Shown in pieces: positions 34,799 to 44,567 of a stretch of 64,000 nt of DNA (within the stretch, counting starts at the first letter, position 1; every line of letters starts with the position of its first letter). Under the pieces are notes generated by a model. It had not been told where the DNA came from. It searched no databases and saw nothing but the letters and a program-made list of their open reading frames with translations. The DNA lies in assembly GCF_000018285.1 (NCBI RefSeq), contig NC_009901.1:1177001-1241000 (forward strand), written 5' to 3'. This DNA comes from Shewanella pealeana ATCC 700345 (GTDB taxonomy: Bacteria; Pseudomonadota; Gammaproteobacteria; Enterobacterales; Shewanellaceae). A program made the translations under genes and the position numbers.

Positions 34799-36226
34799 CT
34801 ACTGGGCTGCGATTTGCACCTGTTTGTTATGTTCAAGCTCAGCCATCATAGTTTCACTAAGCTTAGCAAACTGAGCTTTTTCTTTGCTCGCAATAGGCTC
34901 AGACTTTGGCAGTTTGATAGTGCGAGGATTACGGTGCACGCCATTGACGATGAATTCATAGTGTAGGTGTGGCCCGGTTACTCGACCTGTTGAGCCTAGG
35001 GTACCGATAATCTGTCCCTGTTTAACCGATTGTCCGGTCTTTACTTTGCGTTTAGTCAAGTGTAGGTACTTGGTGGTATAGGTATCGTTGTGCTTAATAA
35101 ACACATAGTTACCATTATATTGGTTATAGCTCGACTTGATGACTCGGCCATTACCCGCTGCTTTAATTGGGGTACCTACGGCTGCTACATAGTCAACCCC
35201 ACGATGGGCTCTTACTTGACCTGTAACAGGGTGGAGTCTACGAGGGTTAAAGCTTGAGCTGACATATTTAAAGTCGACCGGAGAGCGTAAGAAGGCTTTG
35301 CGCATGCTACGGCCCTCTTCAGAATAGTAGTTACCATCTTTATAGCGAACTGCCGTGTAGCGGTCCCCCTGATTGGTAAATTCAGCGGCTAAGATGTTGC
35401 CGTTCTTTAAGAATTCGCCATCGGCATACTCTTCTTCAAATATCATTGCAAATTGATCGCCTTTACGTAGATCTAAGGCAAAGTCGATATCCCAGCCGAA
35501 AATGGTAGCCAGCTGCATAATTTGATTTGGGGTAAGCCCGGCATTGACGCCGGCGTTCCAGAAGTTGTTTTCTATGGTGGCGCTAGCAAACTTACTGCGA
35601 GCCTCGACCTTTTTAGTGACGATATGCTCTGTATAACCACTGGAGTCGTTATCGACGATTAAGGTGGTGATTTTATCGAGATGGTATCTAAGCTGAACCA
35701 GTTTGCCATCTTCACTCTTGGCGATAACTAAGTTATCACCCGGCATGATTTTTAATAGATTCTTTTTCGCCTTAGGCAGCTGGGTCACATCATAAACATC
35801 TTTCGCGCTAAGACCGGCGCGTTCAAATAGCGCCGCTAAGGTGTCGCCACTTTTAACTTGGAAACGTTTTTCGTTGAGTTTTTGGGCTGCAACAGTCGGC
35901 TCAGGCTTTATTTCTTGTTGAGCCTGTTCAGCGGTTTTGCTTGATGCTGGTGCAAGTTGTGCAGGGCGTTTACGCAGCTCAGGATCCGTTTCGCTTAATG
36001 ATGCAGCAGGCGCAGTGGGAGTTCTAAAAGCTAACGGTACGCTATAACGCGTGTTAACGTCATATTCACCGCTGGCAGACGGAGTTTGTTTGGATGCTTG
36101 CACGTCATCTGACGGTATTAAGATAATAATTAACGTGACAAAAACTAACCCGCACAAGAGCATTTGATGTAATTTTGGCAGTAATTTAAATAAAGTTATA
36201 ACCTTTCCCATTGACCTTGATACCAA
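34799..36226 (-). CDS. LysM and M23 metallopeptidase (MepM/YebA-like) murein endopeptidase
   Basis: Inner-membrane-anchored zinc endopeptidase that cuts peptide cross-links in peptidoglycan. N-terminal anchor at about residues 19-38 ('MLLCGLVFVTLIIILIP'), a variable linker, then a LysM-like segment at about 122-165 ('FQVKSGDTLAALFERAGLS'), an OapA/Csd3-type middle domain, and the M23 domain. Zinc ligands: 'HRGVDY' and 'GPHLHYEF', with 'TKYLHL' between. The frame starts with TTG at 36226, which has AAAGGG at suitable spacing; an ATG at 36211 is the alternative. It is divergent from tyrS with a short 43-bp gap to the longest tyrS frame. Confidence 0.9.
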   Translation of the reverse strand: MVSRSMGKVITLFKLLPKLHQMLLCGLVFVTLIIILIPSDDVQASKQTPSASGEYDVNTRYSVPLAFRTPTAPAASLSETDPELRKRPAQLAPASSKTAEQAQQEIKPEPTVAAQKLNEKRFQVKSGDTLAALFERAGLSAKDVYDVTQLPKAKKNLLKIMPGDNLVIAKSEDGKLVQLRYHLDKITTLIVDNDSSGYTEHIVTKKVEARSKFASATIENNFWNAGVNAGLTPNQIMQLATIFGWDIDFALDLRKGDQFAMIFEEEYADGEFLKNGNILAAEFTNQGDRYTAVRYKDGNYYSEEGRSMRKAFLRSPVDFKYVSSSFNPRRLHPVTGQVRAHRGVDYVAAVGTPIKAAGNGRVIKSSYNQYNGNYVFIKHNDTYTTKYLHLTKRKVKTGQSVKQGQIIGTLGSTGRVTGPHLHYEFIVNGVHRNPRTIKLPKSEPIASKEKAQFAKLSETMMAELEHNKQVQIAAQ

Positions 36227-36338
36227 ATTAGCCCTTTCTTAGTGATCCCTTTAGTGTACACACTTTCATTTGTGCTTGCTAACAAGTAACATGAGTGCCC
36301 ATATTTTTTTGATTAGGCTCCCAGGAGTAACCGCCGAT

Positions 36339-37535
36339 ATGGCTGATTTAGAGCAAGCATTAGCAGAAATAAGACGTGGCACCGACGAGATTTTACTCGA
36401 AGCGGATCTACTGGAGAAGTTGAAAGAAGGTCGCCCGTTAAAAATTAAACTAGGCGCTGACCCAACCGCACCCGATATTCATCTTGGCCACACGGTTATT
36501 TTGAACAAGATGCGTACTTTCCAAGAGCTAGGCCATGAAGTGATCTTCTTGATTGGTGACTTCACGGGTATGGTCGGTGACCCTAGTGGTAAGAACAGCA
36601 CTCGTCCACCTTTGACTCGTGAGCAAGTGCTTGCCAATGCTGAAACTTATAAGCAGCAGGTTTATAAGATTTTAGATCCTGCTAAGACCCGTATCGAGTT
36701 TAACTCTACTTGGTTAGAGCCACTTGGCGCAGCGGGTATGATCCGTCTTGCTTCGCAGCAAACCGTTGCTCGTATGATGGAACGTGATGACTTTAAGAAA
36801 CGTTACGGTTCAGGCCAGTCAATTGCGATCCATGAATTCATGTATCCATTGCTACAAGGTTACGACTCAGTTGCACTTGAGGCCGATGTTGAGCTAGGTG
36901 GTACCGATCAGAAGTTCAACCTGCTAATGGGTCGTGAACTGCAAAAGTCTGCTGGCCAGAAGCCACAGACTGTGATCATGATGCCACTGCTTGAAGGCCT
37001 AGACGGCGTTAAGAAGATGTCTAAGTCTGCTCATAACTACATTGGTGTGAGTGAGCCTGCAGGTGAGATGTTCGGTAAGATCATGTCAATCTCTGATGAT
37101 TTGATGTGGCGTTACTTCGAGCTACTGTCTTTCCGTCCTCTGACTGAAGTTGAGCAGTTTAAAGCTGACGTAGATGCGGGTGCTAACCCACGTGATGTGA
37201 AAATCGCACTAGCGAAAGAGATTATCGCACGCTTCCACGACGAAGCTGCTGCTGAAGCTGCACATCAAGAGTTCATCAATCGCTTCCAAAAAGGCGCGAT
37301 TCCAAGCGATATCGAAGAGTTAGAGATTGCTGCTGGTGAAGGCATTGCGATTGCTAACCTGCTAAAAGAAGCGGGTCTAGTGAACTCAACATCTGATGCG
37401 ATGCGTATGATTAAGCAAGGTGCGGCTAAGATTGATGGCGATAAGATTGAAGATACTCGCCTACAATTAACTGCTGGTACTACGGCTGTATTTCAAGTGG
37501 GTAAGCGTAAGTTCGCTAAGATCACGCTAGTTTAA
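36339..37535 (+). CDS. tyrS: Tyrosyl-tRNA synthetase (second TyrRS type)
   Basis: Charges tRNA-Tyr. Class I synthetase signatures: 'HLGHTVIL' (HIGH) and '[12 protein letters not shown]' (KMSKS), plus '[13 protein letters not shown]' and '[12 protein letters not shown]'. A C-terminal S4 RNA-binding domain is present ('[20 protein letters not shown]'). The frame runs back to 36270, but the ATG at 36339 ('[14 protein letters not shown]') gives 398 aa, as usual for this TyrRS subgroup, with AGGAG 11 bases before it; the extra 23 residues look unconserved. Confidence 0.94.
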   Translation: MADLEQALAEIRRGTDEILLEADLLEKLKEGRPLKIKLGADPTAPDIHLGHTVILNKMRTFQELGHEVIFLIGDFTGMVGDPSGKNSTRPPLTREQVLANAETYKQQVYKILDPAKTRIEFNSTWLEPLGAAGMIRLASQQTVARMMERDDFKKRYGSGQSIAIHEFMYPLLQGYDSVALEADVELGGTDQKFNLLMGRELQKSAGQKPQTVIMMPLLEGLDGVKKMSKSAHNYIGVSEPAGEMFGKIMSISDDLMWRYFELLSFRPLTEVEQFKADVDAGANPRDVKIALAKEIIARFHDEAAAEAAHQEFINRFQKGAIPSDIEELEIAAGEGIAIANLLKEAGLVNSTSDAMRMIKQGAAKIDGDKIEDTRLQLTAGTTAVFQVGKRKFAKITLV

Positions 37536-37612
37536 GCTGATTGACACTGCCCAGCTTAACTCTGCGAGCTTTACTCAGTGAGCTTAAGCACTAGCGACTA
37601 AGCCTAAATCGG

Positions 37613-38023
37613 CTAGTGGTTATTCGAACAACGGTCTGTACCAAAGTGCAGGCCGTTTTTACATTGCCAAGTTAATCTTGCCGCATCCAACTTCCAACGA
37701 TTTTTCTGCTTTTCCATCGAAAGGATCAATAGCATTTTAGGATGCTGCTCACTTGCGCCACTGACGTTATAAGTCACCACCTTGCCTTGATATTTCTTGA
37801 CTTTGGCCAGCTGAAAACTGCTGCCCGCATAGTGGGCGGAAATAGACTCAGGCTGCTGACTCCAACTGCGATCTTGCTGCTGGGCTAGCTCGAGTTTTTG
37901 ATTAAACTTATTAATCGGTTGATCGGCAAAAGAGACCACGATCGGTTGTTCGAGGGCAAAAGCCGTGCCACAAACGAGCGTTGAAAAGATAATCAGAGAG
38001 CGAAGCGCGTTATTAAAACCCAT
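37613..38023 (-). CDS. Exported protein of unknown function with C-terminal cysteine pair
   Basis: 136 aa. A clear signal peptide ends 'CGTAFA' (about residue 23). The mature part is small and beta-rich ('VVSFADQPINKF', 'MLLILSMEKQKNRWKLDAA'). It ends with two cysteines 11 apart ('WQCKNGLHFGTDRC') that could form a disulfide in the periplasm. No family recognised. It is convergent with tyrS, with 77 bp between the two stops. Confidence 0.65.
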   Translation of the reverse strand: MGFNNALRSLIIFSTLVCGTAFALEQPIVVSFADQPINKFNQKLELAQQQDRSWSQQPESISAHYAGSSFQLAKVKKYQGKVVTYNVSGASEQHPKMLLILSMEKQKNRWKLDAARLTWQCKNGLHFGTDRCSNNH

Positions 38024-38241
38024 AACAACCTACGACAGATAAGGTACTTAATACTTTGACACGAAAGTAGCGAAAAGTTTCCTGAAACAGGGGGAATTTG
38101 TGAACTAGGTAGGATAGCCATCAGCATAAGCTTCTGATGGCTCGACGAGAGTTTAGTGCTTTGTTAGGAGGTTTTTGACTGCATCATCCTAGGTTAAATA
38201 ACCTCACGAGCAAGCTGCTCATAGCTTGCGTTATTTTGGTA

Positions 38242-38721
38242 TTACTGGACGGAGAGTTGATCTGACATGGTTTGGTAGTCCATCAGGTCTTGATGTTCTT
38301 TTATCCGCTCATGGGTCATGTCTAAGCGAAGTGTTGTCACGCCAGGAATAGCGATGTCGATGATGCGTCCAGGCTTACCAAAGAGTTCACCGGGCCCTTT
38401 GTAGCGGTAGTTACCTATAAGCACGACCAAGGAGCCAGAGTTAAACATATGCTCGATATTAAAGTCGTATTCGAGTACGCCGCGATGAGCGCGTTTCAAG
38501 AACTGTAGAATATGGCGTCTGCCGGTGTATTTACGCCCTGCGGTTCTGTCGTTAAACACACTATCACGATTATAAAAACCACTCAGGCTAGAATAGTCTT
38601 GATGAGTTAGCGCCTGAATATACTTAATCGCTAGCTGCTGCTCTTTAGGCATATCGCCGATATTAGCGAACGCCGGAAAACTGAAGAGTACAAGTAAAAA
38701 ACTAATTAAAGCTAATCTCAT
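38242..38721 (-). CDS. Exported SnoaL/NTF2-like protein
   Basis: 159 aa. Signal peptide at residues 1-19 ('SFLLVLFSFPAFA'). The mature part follows a nuclear-transport-factor-2 fold pattern: helix 'QQLAIKYIQALTHQDYSSL', 'FYNRDSVFND', then beta strands ('DFNIEHMFNSGSLVVLIGNY'). Such folds bind small ligands or serve as enzymes; the role is not known here. The start overlaps the stop of the UPF0126 channel gene (TAATG), so it is the third gene of a DUF2721 - TRIC-type channel - SnoaL operon. Confidence 0.75.
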   Translation of the reverse strand: MRLALISFLLVLFSFPAFANIGDMPKEQQLAIKYIQALTHQDYSSLSGFYNRDSVFNDRTAGRKYTGRRHILQFLKRAHRGVLEYDFNIEHMFNSGSLVVLIGNYRYKGPGELFGKPGRIIDIAIPGVTTLRLDMTHERIKEHQDLMDYQTMSDQLSVQ

Positions 38722-39344
38722 TATTGTGGTGTCTTTAAATCAAAAGCGGGTAACGACAGGTGCCAACGAATAGCGGCTAATCTAATCACGAGTGCGGTAC
38801 TCATTGCAAATAATAAGGCAAACATATCGGCCGCTCCCCAATGCAGGCTAATGGTGTAACATATCCCCCCCATTATTGATGCGGTGGCGTAGATCTCTGT
38901 GCGCAGTACCATAGGGACTTGCTGGCAGAGTAAGTCACGAATAATACCACCACCAACGCCTGTGATTAACCCCATCACTACGGCAGTCATGCCACTGAGT
39001 TCTAAATTTAGTGCTTTTTCTACGCCAATCACAGTAAATAATGCCAAACCAAGAGCGTCGGCAACAGGTAAGATATAGCGTGGGACTCGTTTAGGCTTGC
39101 GAACAAAAATAAAGGTTAAAAACACTGTGACTAAAATTACCGTGATGTAATTGTGGTCTTGGATCCAAAAAACTGGCGTGGTGCCTAACAGGGCGTCGCG
39201 AATACTGCCGCCGCCAATAGCGGTAACCGAAGCCAGCACCAGTACCCCAAAAGGGTCCATCTTGTGCCTGCCAGCAGCTAATGCGCCTGACAGGGCAAAT
39301 ACCGCGGTACCACACAAGTCGAAGAAATAGATCCAATCGATCAT
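38721..39344 (-). CDS. UPF0126 / TRIC-type cation channel family membrane protein (YadS-like)
   Basis: 207-aa membrane protein with seven predicted helices. The inverted-repeat glycine motifs of the family are present in both halves: 'ASVTAIGGGSIRDALLG' and 'GLITGVGGGIIRDLLC'. Prokaryotic TRIC homologues form trimeric potassium-permeable channels; E. coli YadS, lying between erpA and btuF, is the positional counterpart. It overlaps its upstream neighbour by 4 bp (ATGA) and its downstream one by 1 bp. Confidence 0.9.
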   Translation of the reverse strand: MIDWIYFFDLCGTAVFALSGALAAGRHKMDPFGVLVLASVTAIGGGSIRDALLGTTPVFWIQDHNYITVILVTVFLTFIFVRKPKRVPRYILPVADALGLALFTVIGVEKALNLELSGMTAVVMGLITGVGGGIIRDLLCQQVPMVLRTEIYATASIMGGICYTISLHWGAADMFALLFAMSTALVIRLAAIRWHLSLPAFDLKTPQ

Positions 39345-39730
39345 CTGTCCATCTCTTCAAGATGAATATTGAGGGCATCGACCGATATACGGATCTCAAT
39401 AACCGAAAGTAACAGTGAATAAAGTAGTAAGAATAGGCTGCAACCAAAGATAAAAGCGCCCACCTTGTTAAAGCCAATGTAGATAAAGATCATACACAAT
39501 ACACACAAGGCGAAGCTTAAAGCACCTGACTCCTGCATACGCCTAATGATGCTGATCCTTTGACGAAGATTCTTTAACTGGCTGTTATGGATTGGCTTAC
39601 CATCATTACTCAAGTTACGAATAAGCGCCGCTAAGGCAAAGAAACGATTGGTATAAGCCAGCAGTAGCAAAGAGATCGCCGGAAAGAGTAAGGCAGGCGT
39701 AGTTAACGAAACATGGATATTATCGAACAA
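39341..39730 (-). CDS. DUF2721 family membrane protein
   Basis: 129 aa. Three hydrophobic segments: 'ALLFPAISLLLLAYTNRFFA', 'ALSFALCVLCMIFIYIGF' and 'IFGCSLFLLLYSLLLSVIEI'. A basic cytoplasmic loop 'QLKNLRQRISIIRRM' lies between the first two. This is the layout of DUF2721. It is the first gene of the three-gene unit ending at 38242. Function unknown. Confidence 0.82.
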   Translation of the reverse strand: MFDNIHVSLTTPALLFPAISLLLLAYTNRFFALAALIRNLSNDGKPIHNSQLKNLRQRISIIRRMQESGALSFALCVLCMIFIYIGFNKVGAFIFGCSLFLLLYSLLLSVIEIRISVDALNIHLEEMDR

Positions 39731-39886
39731 TGGATTCAGCCCTATAAACGAGTCAACACAAGAGTTTTAGGGATAATACCAATGCCAACAATTTATACAA
39801 GATGATTACAATCCTGTGGGTAAATAAGCAGCGTAAAAAGGCCATTGTTAAACAAAATTCAACACATCCGCAGCTCTTTGTCTAAG

Positions 39887-40867
39887 CTAGCCCTGCAACA
39901 CCCGCAATAGACCCCAAATACTTGGCAAGATAACGATAGCGAGTGCCCAAAGGCTAAAGGCGACAGAATTGAGCTTAATCGCTTTGAGTAGAGACTGTTG
40001 GTCGGGTAGAGCACCATAAGAGAGTTTAGGCATATCGACCCTCGTCTGATTAAATTTAACCGGCCCACCAAGCTCGATACTTAATGCACAGGCGATGACT
40101 TCACAGGTTTGATATTCGTTTAGTGGGGTTGCGTGTATTTTTGGGAAAAACAGTGTCGCAAGACTTTTTGGCCCGCCTTGGATCGCGAGACTCAGGTTCC
40201 ACAGCTTTGCCGGCAGGAAGTGAAATAGGGTACTTAGCGCATAGGCAGGCATGCCAAAAACACGAAACTCCGGATTATAGACTGGCCAGCAGGATTCGAG
40301 TTGTTTAATCATTCTTGCCACGATGAGCAGCGGGACGCCGCCGATAGCGTAAAACAAGATGGCTGAAACCGTGCCATAAATGGAGGTGGTAGACAGTCTT
40401 TCTATGGTTGCCTTACACAGGCCAACATTTGAAAGCGACGTCGTGCTGCGGGTCAACCAAGGCGCCAACAAGCTACGAGCTCGGATCTTATTATCACGCT
40501 TTATGGCAATAGAGACTTCGTTGGCGATATACCTGAAGTGATCATCTTGCAGACAAAGATAAATGATGATGGTTTCGAAGAACCAAGGGAATTCGGCTAA
40601 TTCAACCAAGAAGCTAATCACCGCCCAGAAGGGGATGATTAGCAGCATCATGGCTAAGGTGCCTGCAATTAACTGCTGCGAGGGCGCGCGGTCAACATGA
40701 TTAGCCTTAGCACTTAAGTTTTTAGCCAGTTGAGATAACCACTCAAGTGGCTGTAGGCTGCGCGGCAGTGGTGCTATTCGGGCCAATAATATCGACACCA
40801 ATAACACTAAGGCTCCAGTGTAAAGCTGACTATCTTGAGAGAAGATTTTAGTAAACTCTGGAACCAT
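39887..40867 (-). CDS. CobD/CbiB-family adenosylcobinamide-phosphate synthase-like protein
   Basis: 326-aa membrane protein of the CbiB family, whose members attach aminopropanol phosphate to adenosylcobyric acid. Family marks: 'LPRSLQPLEWLSQLAKNLS', the conserved 'RSLLAPWLTRSTTSLSNVG' segment, 'TIERLSTTSIYGTVSAILFY' and 'KSLATLFFPK'. The usual 'ENxxDG' motif reads 'ERLSTT', so the active-site region is divergent. It is next to mtnN, as in Vibrio and Shewanella relatives where cobD sits by btuF. No other cobalamin genes are in the window, so salvage or another role is possible. Confidence 0.78.
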   Translation of the reverse strand: MVPEFTKIFSQDSQLYTGALVLLVSILLARIAPLPRSLQPLEWLSQLAKNLSAKANHVDRAPSQQLIAGTLAMMLLIIPFWAVISFLVELAEFPWFFETIIIYLCLQDDHFRYIANEVSIAIKRDNKIRARSLLAPWLTRSTTSLSNVGLCKATIERLSTTSIYGTVSAILFYAIGGVPLLIVARMIKQLESCWPVYNPEFRVFGMPAYALSTLFHFLPAKLWNLSLAIQGGPKSLATLFFPKIHATPLNEYQTCEVIACALSIELGGPVKFNQTRVDMPKLSYGALPDQQSLLKAIKLNSVAFSLWALAIVILPSIWGLLRVLQG

Positions 40868-40953
40868 ATTGCCACGCTATCCTTGTGCTGCTTTACTCGT
40901 CTTTGAATTAGAAGCTGTTTGGATTAAAGCTGCTTAATATAAATCGATTAAGC

Positions 40954-41646
40954 TTAAAGTTGCTCAAGCAGTGCGATAACCATCAATGCTGAGTGATGAC
41001 CCGCTTTTACTATGTACTCGTCAAAATCCACTGGCGAGTCGTTGTTAGCATTATCAGACAGAGAACGGATAACGACAAACGGTACATCAAACTGATGACA
41101 AACTTGAGCAATAGCCGCGCCTTCCATCTCACACGCTGCCATAGTTGGGAAGTTCTCAAGCATGGTCTTAGTGCGAACCGGGTCGCAAATAAAGCTATCG
41201 CCAGTACAGATTAAGCCTTCGATTGCTTTGACTTCGCCAAGGCTAGCAACGGCTTTTTGCGCTGCAGCCACAAGCTTAGCGTCAGGAATAAATGCCGCAG
41301 GCTGCTGCGCCATTTGGCCGATTTCATAACCAAAGGCCGTGACGTCTACATCGTGGTGACGAACTTCAGATGAAATCACTATATCACCAATGGCTAGATC
41401 GTCGGCGAAGCCGCCAGCTGAACCCGTATTAATAATCGCATCAGGTGCATACTTTTCGATAAGTAGCGTAGTCGCAATACTGGCAGTAACTTTACCAATA
41501 CCAGAACGAGTAACGATAACCTCTTTGCCCGCTAGCTGACCTGCAACAAACTCGATACCGGCGATGGTTGTAGAGCTTGGTTTTTCCATCGACTCAACTA
41601 AATGTGCAACTTCCGGCTCCATAGCGCCAATAATACCGATTTTCAT
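40954..41646 (-). CDS. mtnN: 5'-methylthioadenosine/S-adenosylhomocysteine nucleosidase
   Basis: Hydrolyses the glycosidic bond of MTA and SAH, feeding methionine salvage and the activated methyl cycle. 230 aa. Diagnostic stretches: '[16 protein letters not shown]', '[15 protein letters not shown]', '[10 protein letters not shown]', '[14 protein letters not shown]' (nucleoside-binding Met/Glu) and 'RSLSDNAN' (catalytic Asp). It keeps the ancestral position near the erpA/yadS/cbiB genes. It is the upstream gene of a possible pair with the CbiB-like gene 86 bp further on. Confidence 0.95.
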   Translation of the reverse strand: MKIGIIGAMEPEVAHLVESMEKPSSTTIAGIEFVAGQLAGKEVIVTRSGIGKVTASIATTLLIEKYAPDAIINTGSAGGFADDLAIGDIVISSEVRHHDVDVTAFGYEIGQMAQQPAAFIPDAKLVAAAQKAVASLGEVKAIEGLICTGDSFICDPVRTKTMLENFPTMAACEMEGAAIAQVCHQFDVPFVVIRSLSDNANNDSPVDFDEYIVKAGHHSALMVIALLEQL

Positions 41647-41766
41647 TTAATGACCTTTTTAACTACCTGAATGAATATGGGCGCTAATATACCACGGCGC
41701 TCAGCGTTAGTGAAAAAGCCTTGAAGATAAGATGAGAGATAGGGCAGGATGAGGAGTGTTTAGCTT

Positions 41767-41835
41767 ATGCGTTTTTTTATTATATTCATTAGTTTATTGA
41801 TTTTTACTACTGGCTTTGTGCAGGGTTTGTTCTAG
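41767..41835 (+). CDS. Possible 22-aa single-helix membrane peptide
   Basis: An ATG frame of 22 codons encodes a basic start 'MRFF' then an unbroken apolar helix 'IIFISLLIFTTGFVQGLF'. GAGGAG lies 10 bases before the ATG, a reasonable though slightly long spacing. It sits alone in the 380-bp gap between mtnN and the diguanylate cyclase. AT-rich DNA readily gives such frames by chance, so confidence is low. The rest of the gap holds no other assignable gene. Confidence 0.3.
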   Translation: MRFFIIFISLLIFTTGFVQGLF

Positions 41836-42027
41836 TATCTAATAATTAAGCCAGTATAGAATCCGTTAGTGTCGGTCCTAGCTAGGCTTCAAAAACAGAT
41901 GACATATATTGTGGTTAGAAGATGTTGGTCACCTTTTTGCTCTTGATAATGTAGGTGCTAAGTCGCTCCATTTTATGTGTAAGTCATCCATTATAATAAT
42001 ATAAGTCGTACATTTTAAGGGGATCTA

Positions 42028-43359
42028 ATGAGCATTCGCTTCAAACTTGGACTGCTTTTGTCTTTACTGTTTTTTGCCGCAATTGGTAATACAGTATTCA
42101 CATTTATACTCGAAAAATATGGTGAAGAAAAACTTGAGTGGGTGATGCATACCCATGAAGTACTAATCGAGTCGGAACGACTGATTAGTGCGGTTATCGA
42201 CGCTGAAACGGGTCAGCGAGGCTATCTTTTAACTCAAGATTCAGCATATCTTGAGCCATACCATATTGGGGTGTCATTGGTGGATAGCCATCTTCAAGAA
42301 CTCTTTAAGCTAACTTCAGATAATTTGGCGCAGCAGCAGCGCTTAGAAAATATAAGTGCCTTATTGAGCAAAAAGCTCGCCGAGCTAGATTTAACGATTA
42401 ACTTGACCCAAGAAAATACCCCCTCCAGCATATCTGAAGCGTCTAACATTGTTAAAAATAACAGTGGTAAAAAGTATATGGATGCCATTAGGGGGGAGCT
42501 CGGTGCGTTTAACCATGAGGAACTCGTGCTGCTAGAGCAAAGGAAAGGTGAGTTTAAAGAGAGCCGTGCATATATAACGACATTGGTTGGTGTTGAGCTT
42601 CTGTTTTTTGTTTTTTTGTCGATAATTACCGCAATGTTTGTCAAAAATAAATTCTATCAACCATTAGGCATGATGATCGAAGGTACGGCTAAAATGGAGC
42701 GGGGTGAAAGACAAGAGATTTCAGATATCCTGCCTAAGGATGAGATGGGATATTTATTGTCGCGTTTCTATCAAATGAGTGAAACTGTATATACAAAAGC
42801 AATGGTACTCGATCACGAAGCTAACCATGATTACCTAACCGGATTAAAGAATCGTTCAGGCTTAGAGGCTGGAGTTGATTATTCGATACAAACACTGAAT
42901 CACGGCCAAAAGTTAGCAATATTTTTTATAGACTTAAATAAGTTCAAAGCGTTGAACGATACCTTAGGCCATGATATTGGAGATGAAATTTTAAAGGAAT
43001 CTGCTGTACGCATTAAAGACTCGGTGAGATCGAATGATGCTGTCTATCGCTTCGGCGGGGATGAATTTGTTGTTATTTTAAACGACATTAAAGAAGTGAA
43101 GCATGCACAAGTGATAGCCGAAAAAATGCTGACAAAATTCAGACCGCCATTTATCTGCAAGGGAAACTTGATAGACATATCACTGAGTATTGGCATCTCT
43201 ATTTCGCCTGAAGACTCATCAGAAAGCCGTGAATTATTAAAGCAGGCTGATATGGCGATGTACGCAGCTAAAAGTGATATGAGTGTCAATTATAAATTCT
43301 ATGATAGTTCAATGTTGAACCGAGAAAATAGCAATAGCCGTATTGCTTCAGTATCATGA
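42028..43359 (+). CDS. CHASE3-HAMP-GGDEF diguanylate cyclase
   Basis: Membrane-bound c-di-GMP synthase. First membrane segment at about residues 8-28, an extracytoplasmic CHASE3 sensor at about 35-180 ('ERLISAVIDAETGQRGYLLT' is the CHASE3 hallmark), second segment at about 185-205 ('LVGVELLFFVFLSIITAMFV'), a HAMP-like linker, then a GGDEF domain. The active site is intact (GGDEF at 343-347), and the inhibitory I-site RxxD (Arg334-Asp337, 'RSND') lies five residues before it, so product feedback is expected. Monocistronic; the ligand is unknown. Confidence 0.92.
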   Translation: MSIRFKLGLLLSLLFFAAIGNTVFTFILEKYGEEKLEWVMHTHEVLIESERLISAVIDAETGQRGYLLTQDSAYLEPYHIGVSLVDSHLQELFKLTSDNLAQQQRLENISALLSKKLAELDLTINLTQENTPSSISEASNIVKNNSGKKYMDAIRGELGAFNHEELVLLEQRKGEFKESRAYITTLVGVELLFFVFLSIITAMFVKNKFYQPLGMMIEGTAKMERGERQEISDILPKDEMGYLLSRFYQMSETVYTKAMVLDHEANHDYLTGLKNRSGLEAGVDYSIQTLNHGQKLAIFFIDLNKFKALNDTLGHDIGDEILKESAVRIKDSVRSNDAVYRFGGDEFVVILNDIKEVKHAQVIAEKMLTKFRPPFICKGNLIDISLSIGISISPEDSSESRELLKQADMAMYAAKSDMSVNYKFYDSSMLNRENSNSRIASVS

Positions 43360-43433
43360 GTTTAATGGCATTAATGTTTTCACTAGCGTGATATTAACCC
43401 CCATATAATGATGGTACTTCCAAAGAGATAAAA

Positions 43434-43889
43434 ATGCAGATCCGAGTTGGACAACTACACAATGAACAGGTGCTGGCACTATTGAAAGAGCACCATGAGG
43501 ATATGGCGTCTCACTCACCACCTGAAAGCGTACATGCACTGGATATATCGGGGCTTGAAGCGGGTGATGTTACTTTCTGGAGCCTATGGCGCGAAGATGA
43601 TCTGGCGGGCTGCGGTGCACTCAAGCGGCTGGATATAGCTCATGCTGAAATCAAGTCGATGCGCACATCCACTGATTTTTTACGTCAGGGTGTCGCCCAA
43701 CAACTATTGGCGCATATTATCAGTGAGGCAAGATCACAAGGTTATCGAAGACTCAGCCTTGAGACTGGCTCTATGGCTGCCTTCATTCCAGCCCGTAAAC
43801 TCTATGAGCAGTTTGGCTTTGAAGAGTGCGAGCCATTTGCCGATTACAAGCAAGATCCCTACAGCGCTTTTATGACTAAAACGCTTTAA
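43434..43889 (+). CDS. GNAT family N-acetyltransferase
   Basis: 151-aa acetyl-CoA-dependent acetyltransferase. The acetyl-CoA loop is 'DFLRQGVAQQLLAHIISEA' (motif A R/QxxGxA variant), preceded by 'AEIKSMRTS' and followed by 'LETGSMAAFIPARKLYEQFG'. It resembles the YsnE-like branch of GNAT enzymes. Substrate unknown. It is convergent with the MarR gene, with 12 bp between stops. Confidence 0.88.
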   Translation: MQIRVGQLHNEQVLALLKEHHEDMASHSPPESVHALDISGLEAGDVTFWSLWREDDLAGCGALKRLDIAHAEIKSMRTSTDFLRQGVAQQLLAHIISEARSQGYRRLSLETGSMAAFIPARKLYEQFGFEECEPFADYKQDPYSAFMTKTL

Positions 43890-43901
43890 AAGATAAAACG
43901 T

Positions 43902-44375
43902 TTAATCCGCCTGAATTTGCCCAACTAAGAGCACGGGCGCGGCATCGAGTTCGTTAGCATCCATCATTGCGGCGATGCGCTCAACTGACGATAACAGTTG
44001 GCTCTGTTCCCACTGCTCAAGATTTTGATAGCGGGTAATAAAGTGCTCTTGCAGTGGTTTAGGCGAATTGCTTAACAGGGCTTGGCCTGTTTCACTCAAT
44101 GACAGATGTACCTTGCGTTTATCGGTTTCGCTGCGCGTTCTAATCACTAGATTACGGCTCTCTAGCCTGTCGATAATCGTCGTCACTGTAGCAGGGCTTA
44201 AGGCTACCTCTTTGGCTATCTCTTTTGCCAATGGCGCATCGAGTTGGTCGATATTTTGCATCACCATCAACTGTGGTCCAGTCAAACCTGATTGTTTGTT
44301 GAGTTGACGTGAGTGGATATCAATCGCTCGGATCACTCGGCGCAGTGAAATCAATAATTGTTCGTACTTTTCCAT
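43902..44375 (-). CDS. MarR family transcription regulator
   Basis: 157-aa winged-helix regulator. DNA-binding segment 'PLAKEIAKEVALSPATVTTI' followed by 'IDRLESRNLVIRTRSETDKR' (recognition helix and wing) and 'VHLSLSETGQALL'. The N-terminal helix begins 'YEQLLISLRRVIRAID'. It sits 192 bp downstream of the choline-betaine cluster on the same strand. Similar MarR genes flank osmolyte genes in other marine bacteria (for example EctR), but no operator for it could be identified here. Confidence 0.87.
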   Translation of the reverse strand: MEKYEQLLISLRRVIRAIDIHSRQLNKQSGLTGPQLMVMQNIDQLDAPLAKEIAKEVALSPATVTTIIDRLESRNLVIRTRSETDKRKVHLSLSETGQALLSNSPKPLQEHFITRYQNLEQWEQSQLLSSVERIAAMMDANELDAAPVLLVGQIQAD

Positions 44376-44472
44376 CTGTTTTCCTTAGTCAACAGGCCTG
44401 TGCCGTAGAGTTGCTATTTATGAGCTATTAGCTGTGAGCTAATATCGCTGCAGTGATGAGCTGCGCTTACAA

Positions 44473-44504
44473 AAGCGCGGTACAACGCTTGATCGTTATA
44501 CCGC
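44473..44504 (-). terminator. Probable terminator of the bet cluster
   Basis: On the minus strand GCGGTA-T-AACG-ATCAAG-CGTT-G-TACCGC (6 + 4 bp stem with one mismatch) is followed by GCTTTTG. It lies 64 bp after the putative porin gene. Confidence 0.55.
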
Positions 44505-44567
44505 ACAATTTATATAAGGCGCAAGCTTGCACTCGCTACTTGGCGGGCTCGAAGCTTTAGAAGTACT

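Noticed and set aside
36270..36338. N-terminal extension of TyrRS
   Set aside because: The extra 23 residues are not characteristic of the family and the ATG at 36339 gives the usual length.
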